64,000 bases of DNA, taken from Novosphingobium lentum NBRC 107847 (GTDB taxonomy: Bacteria > Pseudomonadota > Alphaproteobacteria > Sphingomonadales > Sphingomonadaceae). The translations under genes were made by a program, and so were the position numbers. The stretch covers positions 1 to 64,000 of the forward strand of contig NZ_BCTW01000011.1 of assembly GCF_001590965.1 (NCBI RefSeq). Direction: 5' to 3'. Below, piece after piece: positions 15,620 through 23,975 of the stretch; within the stretch, counting starts at the first letter, position 1; every line of letters begins with the position of its first letter. Below the pieces are notes generated by a model. It had not been told where the DNA came from. It worked only from the letters and a program-made list of their open reading frames with translations, and made no database searches.

Positions 15620-16326
15620 TGTCTGAGGCTCCCGAGTTTCTTCGCCAGAATTTCATCACTCTCGCGCTGCGAACGAATGTGCTGTTCGGCTTGCTGCCGC
15701 ATCTGCAGGGCCTGAAGTTGCACCGCATCGTTCTGGATGTGGGCATTCTCCACTCCGATCCGGGCCTGGATATCCATCACGTCCTTCGCGTCCGAGGCCG
15801 TGTCCAGTGATGATCGAAGTTCTTCGAGACCCGCAGTCCGCTTGGTGGTGACACCATAGGCGGCCTCGGCGATCGCTGCGTCGCGCGCCGCCATGTCCCC
15901 GTTGCGCAAAATGGCATCGCGGTTCGTCCGTTCGAAGGCGGTGGCATCGGGGCGAAGGTCGGGCAATGCAACGCGGTTGCTGCTGCGGATCCGATCTGCT
16001 GCCGATCCGAGGCTGCCGAGCCCAGCCATGTCCGAGGACATCAGGCGCTGGATGTCGCGAGCCTCACTCGGGAGGAGGTGGCGCACCGCGTCGGTGTTCA
16101 GCGACGAGGCGATCTGGTTGACGTTCGTCAGCTTGTTGACGCTGTCGAACATATCGGTCGCTTGGGAGATCTGCTGCTTGCCCTGCTCGATCATCGCAAG
16201 CGTGTTCTTCACCGTCGATAGCGTTTGCAGGAAGGTGCTGGAGTCATAGACCGGGATACCCTGCGCATAAGCCGGCACCGACGCTCCCAGTCCGCTGGCG
16301 ATCGCCAGCACTCGAATTGCTCTCAT
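15616..16326 (-). CDS. virB5: VirB5 minor pilus protein
   Basis: A 236-residue secreted protein with a signal peptide ending near AYA-QG (residue 22). It is largely helical: VKNTLAMIEQGKQQISQATD near 40 and a long C-terminal coiled helix with ALQMRQQAEQHIRSQRESDE. Both are typical of VirB5/TraC proteins that cap the pilus and contact recipients. AAGGA lies nine bases before the ATG. It directly follows virB4. Confidence 0.9.
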   Translation of the reverse strand: MRAIRVLAIASGLGASVPAYAQGIPVYDSSTFLQTLSTVKNTLAMIEQGKQQISQATDMFDSVNKLTNVNQIASSLNTDAVRHLLPSEARDIQRLMSSDMAGLGSLGSAADRIRSSNRVALPDLRPDATAFERTNRDAILRNGDMAARDAAIAEAAYGVTTKRTAGLEELRSSLDTASDAKDVMDIQARIGVENAHIQNDAVQLQALQMRQQAEQHIRSQRESDEILAKKLGSLRQ

Positions 16327-16330
16327 GACG

Positions 16331-18748
16331 TTATCCTTTCCTTCGGGTGGTAGCTCGACGACGCTCGTGGAAGATGGGCAACCATACGGCGGGGTCGTCG
16401 CCGTGCTCGCGCCGGACCTGGTCGAGGATGCCGACAGTTTCCGTAGTGCCTGAAAGGACCGCGAGCTCGTCCGACAGCCCGCCGAGGTCGAGTTCGACGA
16501 CGATGGAATCGTGACCCTGCTTGACGAGAAAGCGGCGGCTCTCCGGGATAAGATCGTTCCTGATCAGCTTGAATTCGGCACGGGTGAGGCCGAGGCCGTC
16601 GATATAGTCCACCTCGCGGCCGTGAGGGTTCGGCAGGAGGATCTTGGTCGCGACCTGCTCCATGATGCTGTGCGAGATGTCGGACCGCAGCGCGTCGGCC
16701 GGGCTTTGCGTGCCGAACACCAGGAAGGCATTCTGCTTGCGATAGGTCTTGAGGCCATCCTGGGCGAAAGCGCGGAACGCATCGTCGCCGAGCGCCTTCC
16801 AGAATTCATCGATGTCGATAACCAGGCGCCGGCCGTCGAGCAGCGCGTCGATGCGGTGGAACATGTACATCATGAGCGGGGTGCGGATCTCGGGATTGTC
16901 GAGAAAGTCCGTCATGTCGAAGCCGATGAACCGAGCTTCAAGCGTCAGTTCGTCCCGGTCATTGTCGAATACCCAGCCAAGGGCACCACCGCGCGACCAT
17001 TTTTCGAGCCGGGCGCCGATCCCCTCCGGATCGCGCTGTCCGAGCAGTTGGCGCAAGGCGAGGATGGACCGCTCCTCCGGGGGGAGCCTTCCGATCGAGA
17101 GGATGCCCTCGTCGATCATTCGCTCCTGCGTAACCCCGAGCTGGCTGCCCGCAGGCGTTACGAGATGGCGGATCATTCGCCCCAAGAACACGATATTCCC
17201 GGGAGTCTGCTCAAGCGCGCGGAGCGGTGCGAACCCGGTCGGCACACCATTCCTCAGCGCGAGATAGGTGCCACCGGAGGAGCGCACATAGATTTCAGCG
17301 CCCCGATCCTTGTCGATGAAGATTTGCTGCGCGCCGGTTTTTTCGAGCTGCGCCATCAGGAAGTTCTGGACCACCGTCTTGCCGCCACCCGAGGGGCCGA
17401 TAATTAGAGTATGGCCAAGGTCGTTAACATGGAAATTGAAATAGAAGGGGGATTGGGCGGCGGTTTTCATTAGCGCGATCGCCGCGCCCCAGTGATTGCC
17501 GTCGGGCTTGCCGGCGGGGAAGGTATGGAAGGGTGAGAGTGCGGCGAAATTTCGCGAGGTGATCGCCGCGGGCCGGGCGCGCCACGCGAAGTTGCCCGGA
17601 AGCTGCGACCAGAAAGCTGCCTCGAGTGCCGGGCCTTCCCGTGCCGCTACGAGACCGGCATCGGCTAGCGCAGCCCGCGCCGTCGAGAGATTCTCGGCAA
17701 GACGCTTCTGATTTTCCCCGAAGACGGCGAGCGAGAAATGGTGCTCGCCCAAGACGAAGCGATTGCTCTGCAGATCATCGGCGGCATCAGCCAGCTCGAG
17801 AGCCTGGCTAGCCGCGGCGTCTTCGGTCGAAGCCATTTGGTTCTGGCGACGGCGGAGGCGCTCGGAAGCCCGCGCCTTTCCCATGAACGCGAAGGACTGC
17901 GTAACGACAAAGGCGAAGTCCTGCGAGAGCAGAGCGTTCATCTGGCCAGGGCGGGTCATCGCCGGATACTCGCGAATGCCGAACAGGCCAACGAAGCGGC
18001 TTTCATCATGCGCACGTACTTCCACCGTCTCTCGGCCGAAGATGACGCGCTCGCCGTAGATGGCGGAACCAAGATGACCGCGGACCAGCGGCACCCGGGC
18101 CGCGCGACCCATCATTACGAGTTCGAGCACCTCGAGTGGCTGCGAAAACATCAGGCCATTATGCTCGTAGAGGCTGAGGCGCTGGAGCCGGCATCGGGCC
18201 AGCAGCTTCTCGATGTCGCGGGCCTTGTCCTCGAAACGGGCGAGTTCGTCCTCGTCGACCTCCTGACCTTCCTTTCGCGCTGTCGACAGGCGACGCAGCA
18301 GGACGCCGGTGCGATCTGCCGAGCCTACCGAAGGACGCATGATCATCGTCAGGTATAGCTCGTTGACGAACATGCGCTTGGCGGTGACGCGCGCCCTGTA
18401 CTTTGCGTCCAAATCGGCTGCGAAGGCCGACCGGAACTCGCCTTCCGGGTAATCGGTGATGGGGCGGCGGACGATGTGCGTCCAGATTGCGAGGCGATCG
18501 TCCGCGATATTGCGCAGGGTGCCGTTCAGTTTCTCGTGCCAGTCGTTGAGATGCACGGGATCGGCTGTTTCGAAGGCGAGACCGTCAAGCTTGAACATCA
18601 TCATGAGATCGCGGCCGTCGAGCGCAATCACGTGGTCGTCGATATGGCGCGCATAGGGCAAGTAGCGCGCGGGGTCGGCCTCGTTCTTTAGTACCCGCCA
18701 AGGGGTCCGGGCCGAAGCTCCGCCCAAGGAGGAGGCGCGACTAGCCAC
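16331..18748 (-). CDS. virB4: VirB4 secretion ATPase
   Basis: An 805-residue ATPase driving pilus biogenesis. The N-terminal CagE/VirB4 domain (about 20-390) is followed by Walker A IIGPSGGGKTVVQNF (about 440), Walker B RLVIDIDEFWKAL (about 640) and the downstream TQSPADALRSDISHSIMEQV block. The start is uncertain: GTG 18748 has AGGGGA seven bases upstream and overlaps virB3 by 8 bases; ATG 18775 would add 9 residues without a ribosome site. Catalytic residues all look intact. Confidence 0.93.
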   Translation of the reverse strand: MASRASSLGGASARTPWRVLKNEADPARYLPYARHIDDHVIALDGRDLMMMFKLDGLAFETADPVHLNDWHEKLNGTLRNIADDRLAIWTHIVRRPITDYPEGEFRSAFAADLDAKYRARVTAKRMFVNELYLTMIMRPSVGSADRTGVLLRRLSTARKEGQEVDEDELARFEDKARDIEKLLARCRLQRLSLYEHNGLMFSQPLEVLELVMMGRAARVPLVRGHLGSAIYGERVIFGRETVEVRAHDESRFVGLFGIREYPAMTRPGQMNALLSQDFAFVVTQSFAFMGKARASERLRRRQNQMASTEDAAASQALELADAADDLQSNRFVLGEHHFSLAVFGENQKRLAENLSTARAALADAGLVAAREGPALEAAFWSQLPGNFAWRARPAAITSRNFAALSPFHTFPAGKPDGNHWGAAIALMKTAAQSPFYFNFHVNDLGHTLIIGPSGGGKTVVQNFLMAQLEKTGAQQIFIDKDRGAEIYVRSSGGTYLALRNGVPTGFAPLRALEQTPGNIVFLGRMIRHLVTPAGSQLGVTQERMIDEGILSIGRLPPEERSILALRQLLGQRDPEGIGARLEKWSRGGALGWVFDNDRDELTLEARFIGFDMTDFLDNPEIRTPLMMYMFHRIDALLDGRRLVIDIDEFWKALGDDAFRAFAQDGLKTYRKQNAFLVFGTQSPADALRSDISHSIMEQVATKILLPNPHGREVDYIDGLGLTRAEFKLIRNDLIPESRRFLVKQGHDSIVVELDLGGLSDELAVLSGTTETVGILDQVRREHGDDPAVWLPIFHERRRATTRRKG

Positions 18749-19079
18749 GGGCAAATCCCCTACGCTTGGCGCCATCGACGGGCAGGGGTGAATAGGAGCT
18801 TCCTCCCCACCAACCGCGGTTGCAGCAACGGGCCTTGGTCGTCGTCCATAGCCACAAGAGGCGAAACGCATTGGCGTCGTGGCGCACGATCAAGCGCGCG
18901 ATGGCGAAGAACGCGCCCGCCAGCGCAACCGCGTAGAGCGGGTTGCCCGTGATGATGAGTGTCAAACACGAGGCCAGCGCGATGGGCAGCGACGCCTCGA
19001 TCGGCACGCCGAGCCACATCGTCGGCCGCGTTACCGCGAGAAAGAGGGTCTCTTCCCTAAGCTTTTCGTCGTCCACCAC
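18741..19079 (-). CDS. virB3: VirB3 inner-membrane protein
   Basis: A 112-residue VirB3/TrbD-type protein. LFLAVTRPTMWLGVPIEA near residue 12 is the family signature, followed by hydrophobic segments ALASCLTLIITGNPLYAV and ALAGAFFAIARLIVRHDA. Two consecutive GTG codons form the start region. It pairs with VirB4 in assembly of the inner-membrane complex. Confidence 0.9.
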   Translation of the reverse strand: MVDDEKLREETLFLAVTRPTMWLGVPIEASLPIALASCLTLIITGNPLYAVALAGAFFAIARLIVRHDANAFRLLWLWTTTKARCCNRGWWGGSSYSPLPVDGAKRRGFARG

Positions 19080-19086
19080 CGCGTGC

Positions 19087-19428
19087 TCACGCGCCGCCGG
19101 TGATGGTATCGACGATCCACTGCGCGCTGAACACGATGAAGATGCCGACGATCACGGTGACCAGCAGCCCGAGGCTTGCTCGACCCGTAAAGAACATGAA
19201 ACCGACGATGACGACGGCGATCACCGCGATCGTCTTCGCGAATGTGCCGGTCAGCCAGGTCTTGATGTTCTCGGCCATCGACGTGATGCCATCGGCGGAT
19301 TGGGCATATGCCGGGTCGGTGAGCAGCAACGACACCGCGCAAACCGCGACGAACAAGGCGAGATATTGCGCGATCGAGCGACGGCGCGGTGTGAGCCATG
19401 GCCCCGGGGCAGTAGCTTGGGCGGTCAT
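19087..19428 (-). CDS. virB2: VirB2 pilin
   Basis: A 113-residue prepilin. A long charged leader and hydrophobic segment end near AYA-QS (about residue 44). The mature pilin then has two membrane helices (TIAVIAVVIVGFMFF and LGLLVTVIVGIFIVFSA) separated by a short GRAS loop. ATG 19428 is preceded by AAGGACAAG and gives the usual VirB2 size. Confidence 0.9.
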   Translation of the reverse strand: MTAQATAPGPWLTPRRRSIAQYLALFVAVCAVSLLLTDPAYAQSADGITSMAENIKTWLTGTFAKTIAVIAVVIVGFMFFTGRASLGLLVTVIVGIFIVFSAQWIVDTITGGA

Positions 19429-20093
19429 TCGTCTTGTCCTTTCGGTGAAATGCTGGAGCCTCCCCCGAAGACCATCAAAGCTGCTGTCTGTGCGCCCGCA
19501 GATGTGTTCCAATCGACCCGCGCTGCGGCGCTCGAAACCGGTGCCAGCGGAGGCGTGGCAGGGGCCTGCGATCGCATGGGGGCCTGCACAACTGGCGCGA
19601 CGGCTCCGCCACTAATCAACGGAATCACTAGGCTCGACGATGCGTAGACGCGGCCGACGTAGCCGTTGCCAAAGCCACGCGAACGGCTGCCCGTGTTGTA
19701 CATCGACATGGCCGTCGCGATGGCCGCTTCGGTCGTAGGGCTCGACTGCGCGACGGACAGGTAGTTGCTCGAAAGCACGCGCGCGGAGGCGGCAAGGTTG
19801 CGGCAGGGATCGAAAGCGTCTTCGACAGAAAGTCCGAGCCATCGCAGATTGGCGCTGTTGATTTGGCCAAGGCCGAGGTCGATGTTGTAGCCTCGGGCAA
19901 TCAGCGATCGGGCGGCTGCGGTCGCCGAAAGGCGATCGACCGGGTGGGGCGCTTTCACCCCCTTGGCGTTGACGCCGATCGCGTAGGGATTGAAGCGGCT
20001 CTCGGTGTGGACCAAAGAAACTAGGGTCTCCACCGCAACCGATGGGGCGCATTGGCGCGACAAGGCGACCACGGTTGCGATTTCGAGGATCAC
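19425..20093 (-). CDS. virB1: VirB1 lytic transglycosylase
   Basis: A 222-residue protein with an SLT domain: the catalytic Glu lies in VHTESRFNPYAIGVN (E31), followed by GLGQINSANL and AMSMYNTGS. It would cut peptidoglycan locally for channel assembly. No clear signal peptide precedes the domain, which begins at residue 1, as in some short VirB1 proteins. The C-terminus (about 165-215) is Ala/Pro-rich. The GTG start overlaps the previous stop (GTGA). Confidence 0.9.
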   Translation of the reverse strand: MILEIATVVALSRQCAPSVAVETLVSLVHTESRFNPYAIGVNAKGVKAPHPVDRLSATAAARSLIARGYNIDLGLGQINSANLRWLGLSVEDAFDPCRNLAASARVLSSNYLSVAQSSPTTEAAIATAMSMYNTGSRSRGFGNGYVGRVYASSSLVIPLISGGAVAPVVQAPMRSQAPATPPLAPVSSAAARVDWNTSAGAQTAALMVFGGGSSISPKGQDE

Positions 20094-20452
20094 TGTGGCG
20101 TGGTCCCCGGCTCAGTCGCAGCTGCAGGCAGGCCTTCGATGTTCGCCAACGAATATGTCTGCTGACGCCCGTCGTTAAACGTCATCACAACTCGGCGGCG
20201 GGTCGCGGAATCGCGATCATAAACCTTGGTCTTGGCAGCGCCGCCACCCGAGCAACCGGGGAACGAGCCCCCGGTTGCCAAGCGTTGCCATAGCTTCGTC
20301 ATGGGAGGAATGCAGGCGCCGTACTGCGTCGCGCCACCAGGATTGGAGAGGCACAGCAGAACCTGGCAACCGAGATCGTTTGCCTGCGCTGGCGCTATCG
20401 GCAAGCAGATCGCCAACCAGGGCGCGGCTAAGGCGAAACGCAAGCGCTGCAT
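20090..20452 (-). CDS. TrbM-like secreted protein, first gene of the transfer operon
   Basis: A 120-residue protein with a signal peptide (cleavage near AQA-ND, residue 24) and a Cys-rich mature start, CQVLLCLSNPGGATQYGAC, then PPMTKLWQRLA and a Cys near residue 67. The pattern fits the TrbM family of conjugation proteins. AAGGAG lies close before the ATG. It opens the virB operon, and its upstream region has two TTTTGAGC repeats spaced by two helical turns. Confidence 0.65.
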   Translation of the reverse strand: MQRLRFALAAPWLAICLPIAPAQANDLGCQVLLCLSNPGGATQYGACIPPMTKLWQRLATGGSFPGCSGGGAAKTKVYDRDSATRRRVVMTFNDGRQQTYSLANIEGLPAAATEPGTTPQ

Positions 20453-20521
20453 CTTTCACTCCTTGTCGCAGCACCGTGCAAAGCAAAGGCGGCGACGTTT
20501 ATCCTCTGAAAATCACTACTC

Positions 20522-20549
20522 TTTTGAGCCCGGCGGACGTGTTTTGAGC
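20522..20549 (-). promoter_or_regulatory. Direct repeats upstream of the virB operon
   Basis: TTTTGAGC occurs at 20522-20529 and again at 20542-20549, exactly 20 bp apart (about two helical turns), 70-97 bases before the first transfer gene. This suggests a binding site for an activator or repressor of the transfer operon. Confidence 0.5.
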
Positions 20550-20550
20550 A

Positions 20551-20570
20551 ATCCCCCCACAAAGGGGGAT
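20551..20570 (-). terminator. Hairpin between the phyH-like gene and the virB operon
   Basis: Arms ATCCCCC (20551-20557) and GGGGGAT (20564-20570) with a 6-base loop lie 11 bases past the stop of the dioxygenase gene. There is no U-tract, so some readthrough into the virB operon is possible. Confidence 0.45.
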
Positions 20571-20580
20571 CGCCGCAGAA

Positions 20581-21492
20581 TCATGCGCCATGCGGAGCGG
20601 CGCCAATGTGGCGCTGCTCCTTCAGGAATTCGGCGAGCGCTTCCTCTTGGTCAGGGCGCAGGGCGTCCACCGCGCCCAGGCGCTCCGGCGTGTTTGCGCG
20701 GAGCAGGATCGAGGGGCAGCGTCCTTCGTAATTGCCCAGATTGGGCCTGTGTTGCTGGTATCCGACCAACGCCGCAAGATCAGGGGCGAATGTCCGCGCC
20801 ACATTCGGGGGATATACGAGCCACTGATTTTCATAGGGCTTGAGCCACCCAAGACAGTAGCTGACGATCATTCCCTGGCGCACGTCAGCCGACCGATTTC
20901 CACCTGCTCCGTGAAGGGTTGATCCGAGGAATACAATTGCAGATCCTGGACTACATTCCACTGCAACCGGCGCTTCCGGCGGATCGGATAATAATGCGTT
21001 TGCGCCGTGGCTGCGGGGCCATATGAGCGTCGTACCGTTGTCCCGCCGGTAGTTGGTGAACGGCCACATCACGTTGATCAGATACTCAACTTCGCCGGTC
21101 TGTCCGCGCCACATGTCCTGATCGCGGTGAGGAAACTGGGGGAGGGCACCGGGATGCAGCTCGAGGGCCTGAGCGAGGTTGAGCTGGATCGTATCACACC
21201 ATGGGCCGAGTATCGTCTCAGCCAGCGCAATGATCTGTTGGTGCTGGATAAACCCGGCCGCATGCGGTGACCGCTTAAGCAGGCTTCCGAAGCGCTTTGT
21301 TCGGCTGCCATAGAAGCCTCCTGAGCAAAAGGGTGTCGCCTCGAACTGCGGGGCCAAATCGTCAGCGAGCGACTCTACGTCGGCCAGTGGCTTGAGATCG
21401 GGCATGACACAGAAGCCGTCTCTCAACAGCGCCTCGCAAGACCGCCGCTGAGCGTCGGACCCGGGCACAACATATTTCAAGTTGGTAGGCAT
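20581..21492 (-). CDS. Phytanoyl-CoA dioxygenase-like Fe(II)/2-oxoglutarate oxygenase beside luxI
   Basis: A 303-residue PhyH-superfamily oxygenase. The iron ligands are recognisable: PHRDQDMW (about residues 121-128) holds the HxD pair and GSTLHGAGGN (about 189-198) the distal His; RQGMIVSYCLGW likely holds the 2-oxoglutarate-binding Arg. It is 18 bases downstream of luxI with GGAG before the ATG, so co-transcription is likely. The substrate is unknown; hydroxylation of the acyl chain of a homoserine lactone or its precursor is an attractive inference from the linkage. Confidence 0.85.
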   Translation of the reverse strand: MPTNLKYVVPGSDAQRRSCEALLRDGFCVMPDLKPLADVESLADDLAPQFEATPFCSGGFYGSRTKRFGSLLKRSPHAAGFIQHQQIIALAETILGPWCDTIQLNLAQALELHPGALPQFPHRDQDMWRGQTGEVEYLINVMWPFTNYRRDNGTTLIWPRSHGANALLSDPPEAPVAVECSPGSAIVFLGSTLHGAGGNRSADVRQGMIVSYCLGWLKPYENQWLVYPPNVARTFAPDLAALVGYQQHRPNLGNYEGRCPSILLRANTPERLGAVDALRPDQEEALAEFLKEQRHIGAAPHGA

Positions 21493-21510
21493 GTCGTGAT
21501 CTCCGGTATC

Positions 21511-22128
21511 TCAGGCGGCCGCACGATCTAGATCCATCAGATGGATCGGCTCGAACGTGCCGGATTGACGAAGGAGGCGAGGCGTCTCCGGCGAGATATC
21601 GATCCGCATCGCCGATAAGCTGTGGGGATCGCTGATGCTCGGCAGTCCCAGCGGAACGCATACCCAACCGAAGGCGAGAATTTGTTGAAACCACGCCCAT
21701 TCGGCGACGCCAGTATAGGCAGTGATGCCGTGATGCAGCGCATGCCGAACAAGAGCGGATATGAGGCGGTTTCGGGTGACGAGGCGGTCGCGCGCGCGCA
21801 ACCGGCGCGCCAGACAGAAACGTGTGATCTCCCGAACGGCCGGCCCCGCCGGCGGCCCATCCTCGCATAAATGAGGGAAAATTGTATCGAGAATGTGCGG
21901 TCGGTCGGTTCGAAGCAGCCGGGCAGATCCGCAATGTTCTCCGCTGTCGTCAGTAATGACGATGTAGACCGCTTCATCATCATCGAATTGGTCTATTTCG
22001 TATCGGCCGGCGAGGGTCGGGATGTCCCATCCGAGCAAATCGACGAACACGCGCTTTCGTTCTTCAAACATCGACCGGAACACTCGGTCGCCCAGTGCCT
22101 GTTCGATTCCATTTCCAGTAACAACCAT
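21511..22128 (-). CDS. luxI: LuxI-type acyl-homoserine-lactone synthase
   Basis: A 205-residue autoinducer synthase. Conserved features are present in order: ERKRVFVDLLGW (Arg, Phe and Trp near 23-34), YEIDQFDDDEA (Glu/Asp triad), CGSARLLRTDRP and AVREITRFCL. ATG 22128 has AGGAGG six bases upstream; a TTG at 22134 abuts the ribosome site and is rejected. The gene follows luxR with a 73-base gap holding a symmetrical CCCCAG-AA-CTGGGG element. The chain length of the product cannot be predicted. Confidence 0.93.
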   Translation of the reverse strand: MVVTGNGIEQALGDRVFRSMFEERKRVFVDLLGWDIPTLAGRYEIDQFDDDEAVYIVITDDSGEHCGSARLLRTDRPHILDTIFPHLCEDGPPAGPAVREITRFCLARRLRARDRLVTRNRLISALVRHALHHGITAYTGVAEWAWFQQILAFGWVCVPLGLPSISDPHSLSAMRIDISPETPRLLRQSGTFEPIHLMDLDRAAA

Positions 22129-22184
22129 GATCAACCTCCTTGTCAGAGGCGATCATTCGATCAGCTTGTCGTGATTTCCGTTAT

Positions 22185-22198
22185 CCCCAGAACTGGGG
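22185..22198 (-). promoter_or_regulatory. lux-box-like element upstream of luxI
   Basis: CCCCAG-AA-CTGGGG is a perfect 6+6 dyad about 57 bases upstream of the luxI start, in the only gap between luxR and luxI. It is shorter than the classic 20-bp lux box, but its position suits autoinduction of luxI by one of the two LuxR proteins. Confidence 0.55.
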
Positions 22199-22201
22199 AG
22201 A

Positions 22202-22951
22202 TCATCGCCGCAGGATATCGGCAAAGCTGATCGCTCCGTCGAACAACGCCCGGATCGCGAGCATTGTCCGCTTTGTCACGCCGTAGCGATCGCGAGCATC
22301 CTTCAGGTGTTGCGTAACGGTTTCCGCCCCGACGCCGAGAATTCTGGCAATTTCCCAATCGGTCTTACCGCGCGCCACGAGAGCTACGCATTCAATTTGG
22401 CGCTCCGTGAGCTGCGGCACGGCCGGGATCGGCGAGGCGGCCGCATGGGCAATCTTGCGAGCCGCTTCAAACGCGAAGCTGCCGACCAACTGGACAAGCG
22501 GTAGTTGTGCATCGTCCATATCGTCGCCTTCGCCCATGGCAAATGAACAGGAACCATTGGTTTCGCCGGGAATGTGCGCTGGAATCGTAAAGCCATTTCC
22601 AAGGCCGGCGATCCTGGCCGCTGCGAGTACCGCACGATCTCTCGCGTTGAGCGTGATCATGGTCGCAACTTTGGACCATGCGAAACCGACATTCGTCGTT
22701 TGGCTGGCGCGATGGATCGGGTCCGAAGCGTACAGGCGGCCCTCTTCGAAAGCCTCAACCCATTCGTGGGGATAGTGAACCAGGCGAATGCCCGTGCCGT
22801 CGGGCGCGAGGAGATCGATATGATGCACCAAGGCGAAATATCGAAATCCCATCCGTGCCGTGATCTCTTGGACGGCATGCATGAGGGTTTGCGGGGTCGA
22901 GGCGGCGTTCGCCGCCGTGCAGAATGCCTGCACTTCGGCAAGAGAGATCAT
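22202..22951 (-). CDS. luxR: LuxR-family quorum-sensing regulator 1
   Basis: A 249-residue regulator. An N-terminal autoinducer-binding domain (about 15-165) contains HEWVEAFEEGRLYASDP with the conserved Trp/Tyr/Asp-Pro set. The C-terminal GerE helix-turn-helix (about 177-240) has LTERQIECVALVARGKTDWE and VGAETVTQHLKDA. It lies directly upstream of luxI in the same direction and 18 bases after the second luxR, so this is probably the cognate receptor. Confidence 0.92.
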   Translation of the reverse strand: MISLAEVQAFCTAANAASTPQTLMHAVQEITARMGFRYFALVHHIDLLAPDGTGIRLVHYPHEWVEAFEEGRLYASDPIHRASQTTNVGFAWSKVATMITLNARDRAVLAAARIAGLGNGFTIPAHIPGETNGSCSFAMGEGDDMDDAQLPLVQLVGSFAFEAARKIAHAAASPIPAVPQLTERQIECVALVARGKTDWEIARILGVGAETVTQHLKDARDRYGVTKRTMLAIRALFDGAISFADILRR

Positions 22952-22969
22952 GTGCCGCCGAAATATTTG

Positions 22970-23731
22970 CTACACGAGGGCGTCAATATTGAGATGTCCG
23001 TCGCGGACGGCACGAAGCACCAATTGCGTGCGCCGGCGCACGCCGTATCGCCTGCGCGCGCCCTCTACATATTCGTGGACGGTATCTCGGCTCAGGCCAA
23101 GGATTTGCGCAATCTCCCAATCGCTCTTGCCCTGCGCGACCAGAGCAATGCAATCGATCTGCCGCGGGCTGAGCGGCACCGGCACATTTGCGAGTGCATC
23201 GGGGTCCAGTAACTCACGAGCACATTCGAACGCGGTGGTCCCAATCAGGCGGGCCGTCAGCATGTCTTCACTGGACAAAGCATCACCAGATTGGCGCGCT
23301 ACGGTAAACATCGCGTCAGGTTCGTCAGCCATCCTGATCGGCATCGAATAGCCTGAAGCCAAGCCATGTGCTCGACCCCGTTCAAGGATCGATATCTGGC
23401 GGGCAGTCGGCAGAATGAAGTCGCCGATCCGGTCCCAGGTCAAACCTGAGACCGATCGTGCGCAGGCCGCGTGAACCGGGTCGTCCATATAGAGCCGCGT
23501 CTCGATGATCTCCTCAATCCAGCGCGCAGGATAAGTCGTGAGCATCAATGCGTTCTTGCTACGTCGCTTCAAATCAACATTGTGCAACAGCGCGAACCAA
23601 CGAAAGCCGAACTGACGAATAGTTGCATCAATCAGGGCGGTAAGCTGATCGAGGGTGGTTGCCGCTCGGGATTGTTCCTCGAAAGCACTGATGTCGCCAA
23701 GGCGACCCTGATCTCGAGACTTGGCCATCAT
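22970..23731 (-). CDS. LuxR-family quorum-sensing regulator 2
   Basis: A 253-residue paralogue of the adjacent regulator: binding domain about 20-170 (PARWIEEIIETRLYMDDP) and GerE domain about 182-245 (LSPRQIDCIALVAQGKSDWE, LSRDTVHEYVEGARRRYGV). Two ATG codons start the frame; 23731 is used. The pair looks like a tandem duplication that diverged, possibly into activator and antagonist or receptors for modified and unmodified signal. A large inverted repeat lies 143-171 bases upstream. Confidence 0.9.
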   Translation of the reverse strand: MMAKSRDQGRLGDISAFEEQSRAATTLDQLTALIDATIRQFGFRWFALLHNVDLKRRSKNALMLTTYPARWIEEIIETRLYMDDPVHAACARSVSGLTWDRIGDFILPTARQISILERGRAHGLASGYSMPIRMADEPDAMFTVARQSGDALSSEDMLTARLIGTTAFECARELLDPDALANVPVPLSPRQIDCIALVAQGKSDWEIAQILGLSRDTVHEYVEGARRRYGVRRRTQLVLRAVRDGHLNIDALV

Positions 23732-23975
23732 GCGAAGGTGGCGTCAGTCGTATCTCCGTCCAGTCCCCATTCGGCGAAGCTATTGAAAAACGGGTCCAGT
23801 TGCATCTCATACTCCGCCCCTCGCAGCCAAGGCTCCGTCCATCGCTTCGCGCCCGTCTCGTGAAATGCTCTGCGTGACACTTTACCTCGGGCAAAGTGTC
23901 ACAGTCGACAATATGCGTGCTGATGCCGTTTAGGGATTCACTTCAACCCCCATATGTGCTTGATTCATTCCCGCT
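23732..23975. other. Divergent intergenic region with an inverted repeat
   Basis: A 244-base gap between divergently oriented luxR2 and the winged-helix gene. Apart from the inverted repeat at 23874-23902, no gene or other clear element is visible. Confidence 0.5.
23874..23902. promoter_or_regulatory. 10-bp-arm inverted repeat in a divergent promoter region
   Basis: Perfect arms GTGACACTTT (23874-23883) and AAAGTGTCAC (23893-23902) with a 9-base spacer. It sits between luxR2 and the winged-helix gene, 73 bases before the latter, and is probably the operator of one of these regulators. Confidence 0.65.

Noticed and set aside
16511..17407. A 298-codon frame on the + strand
   Set aside because: Antisense to virB4 with no domain features.
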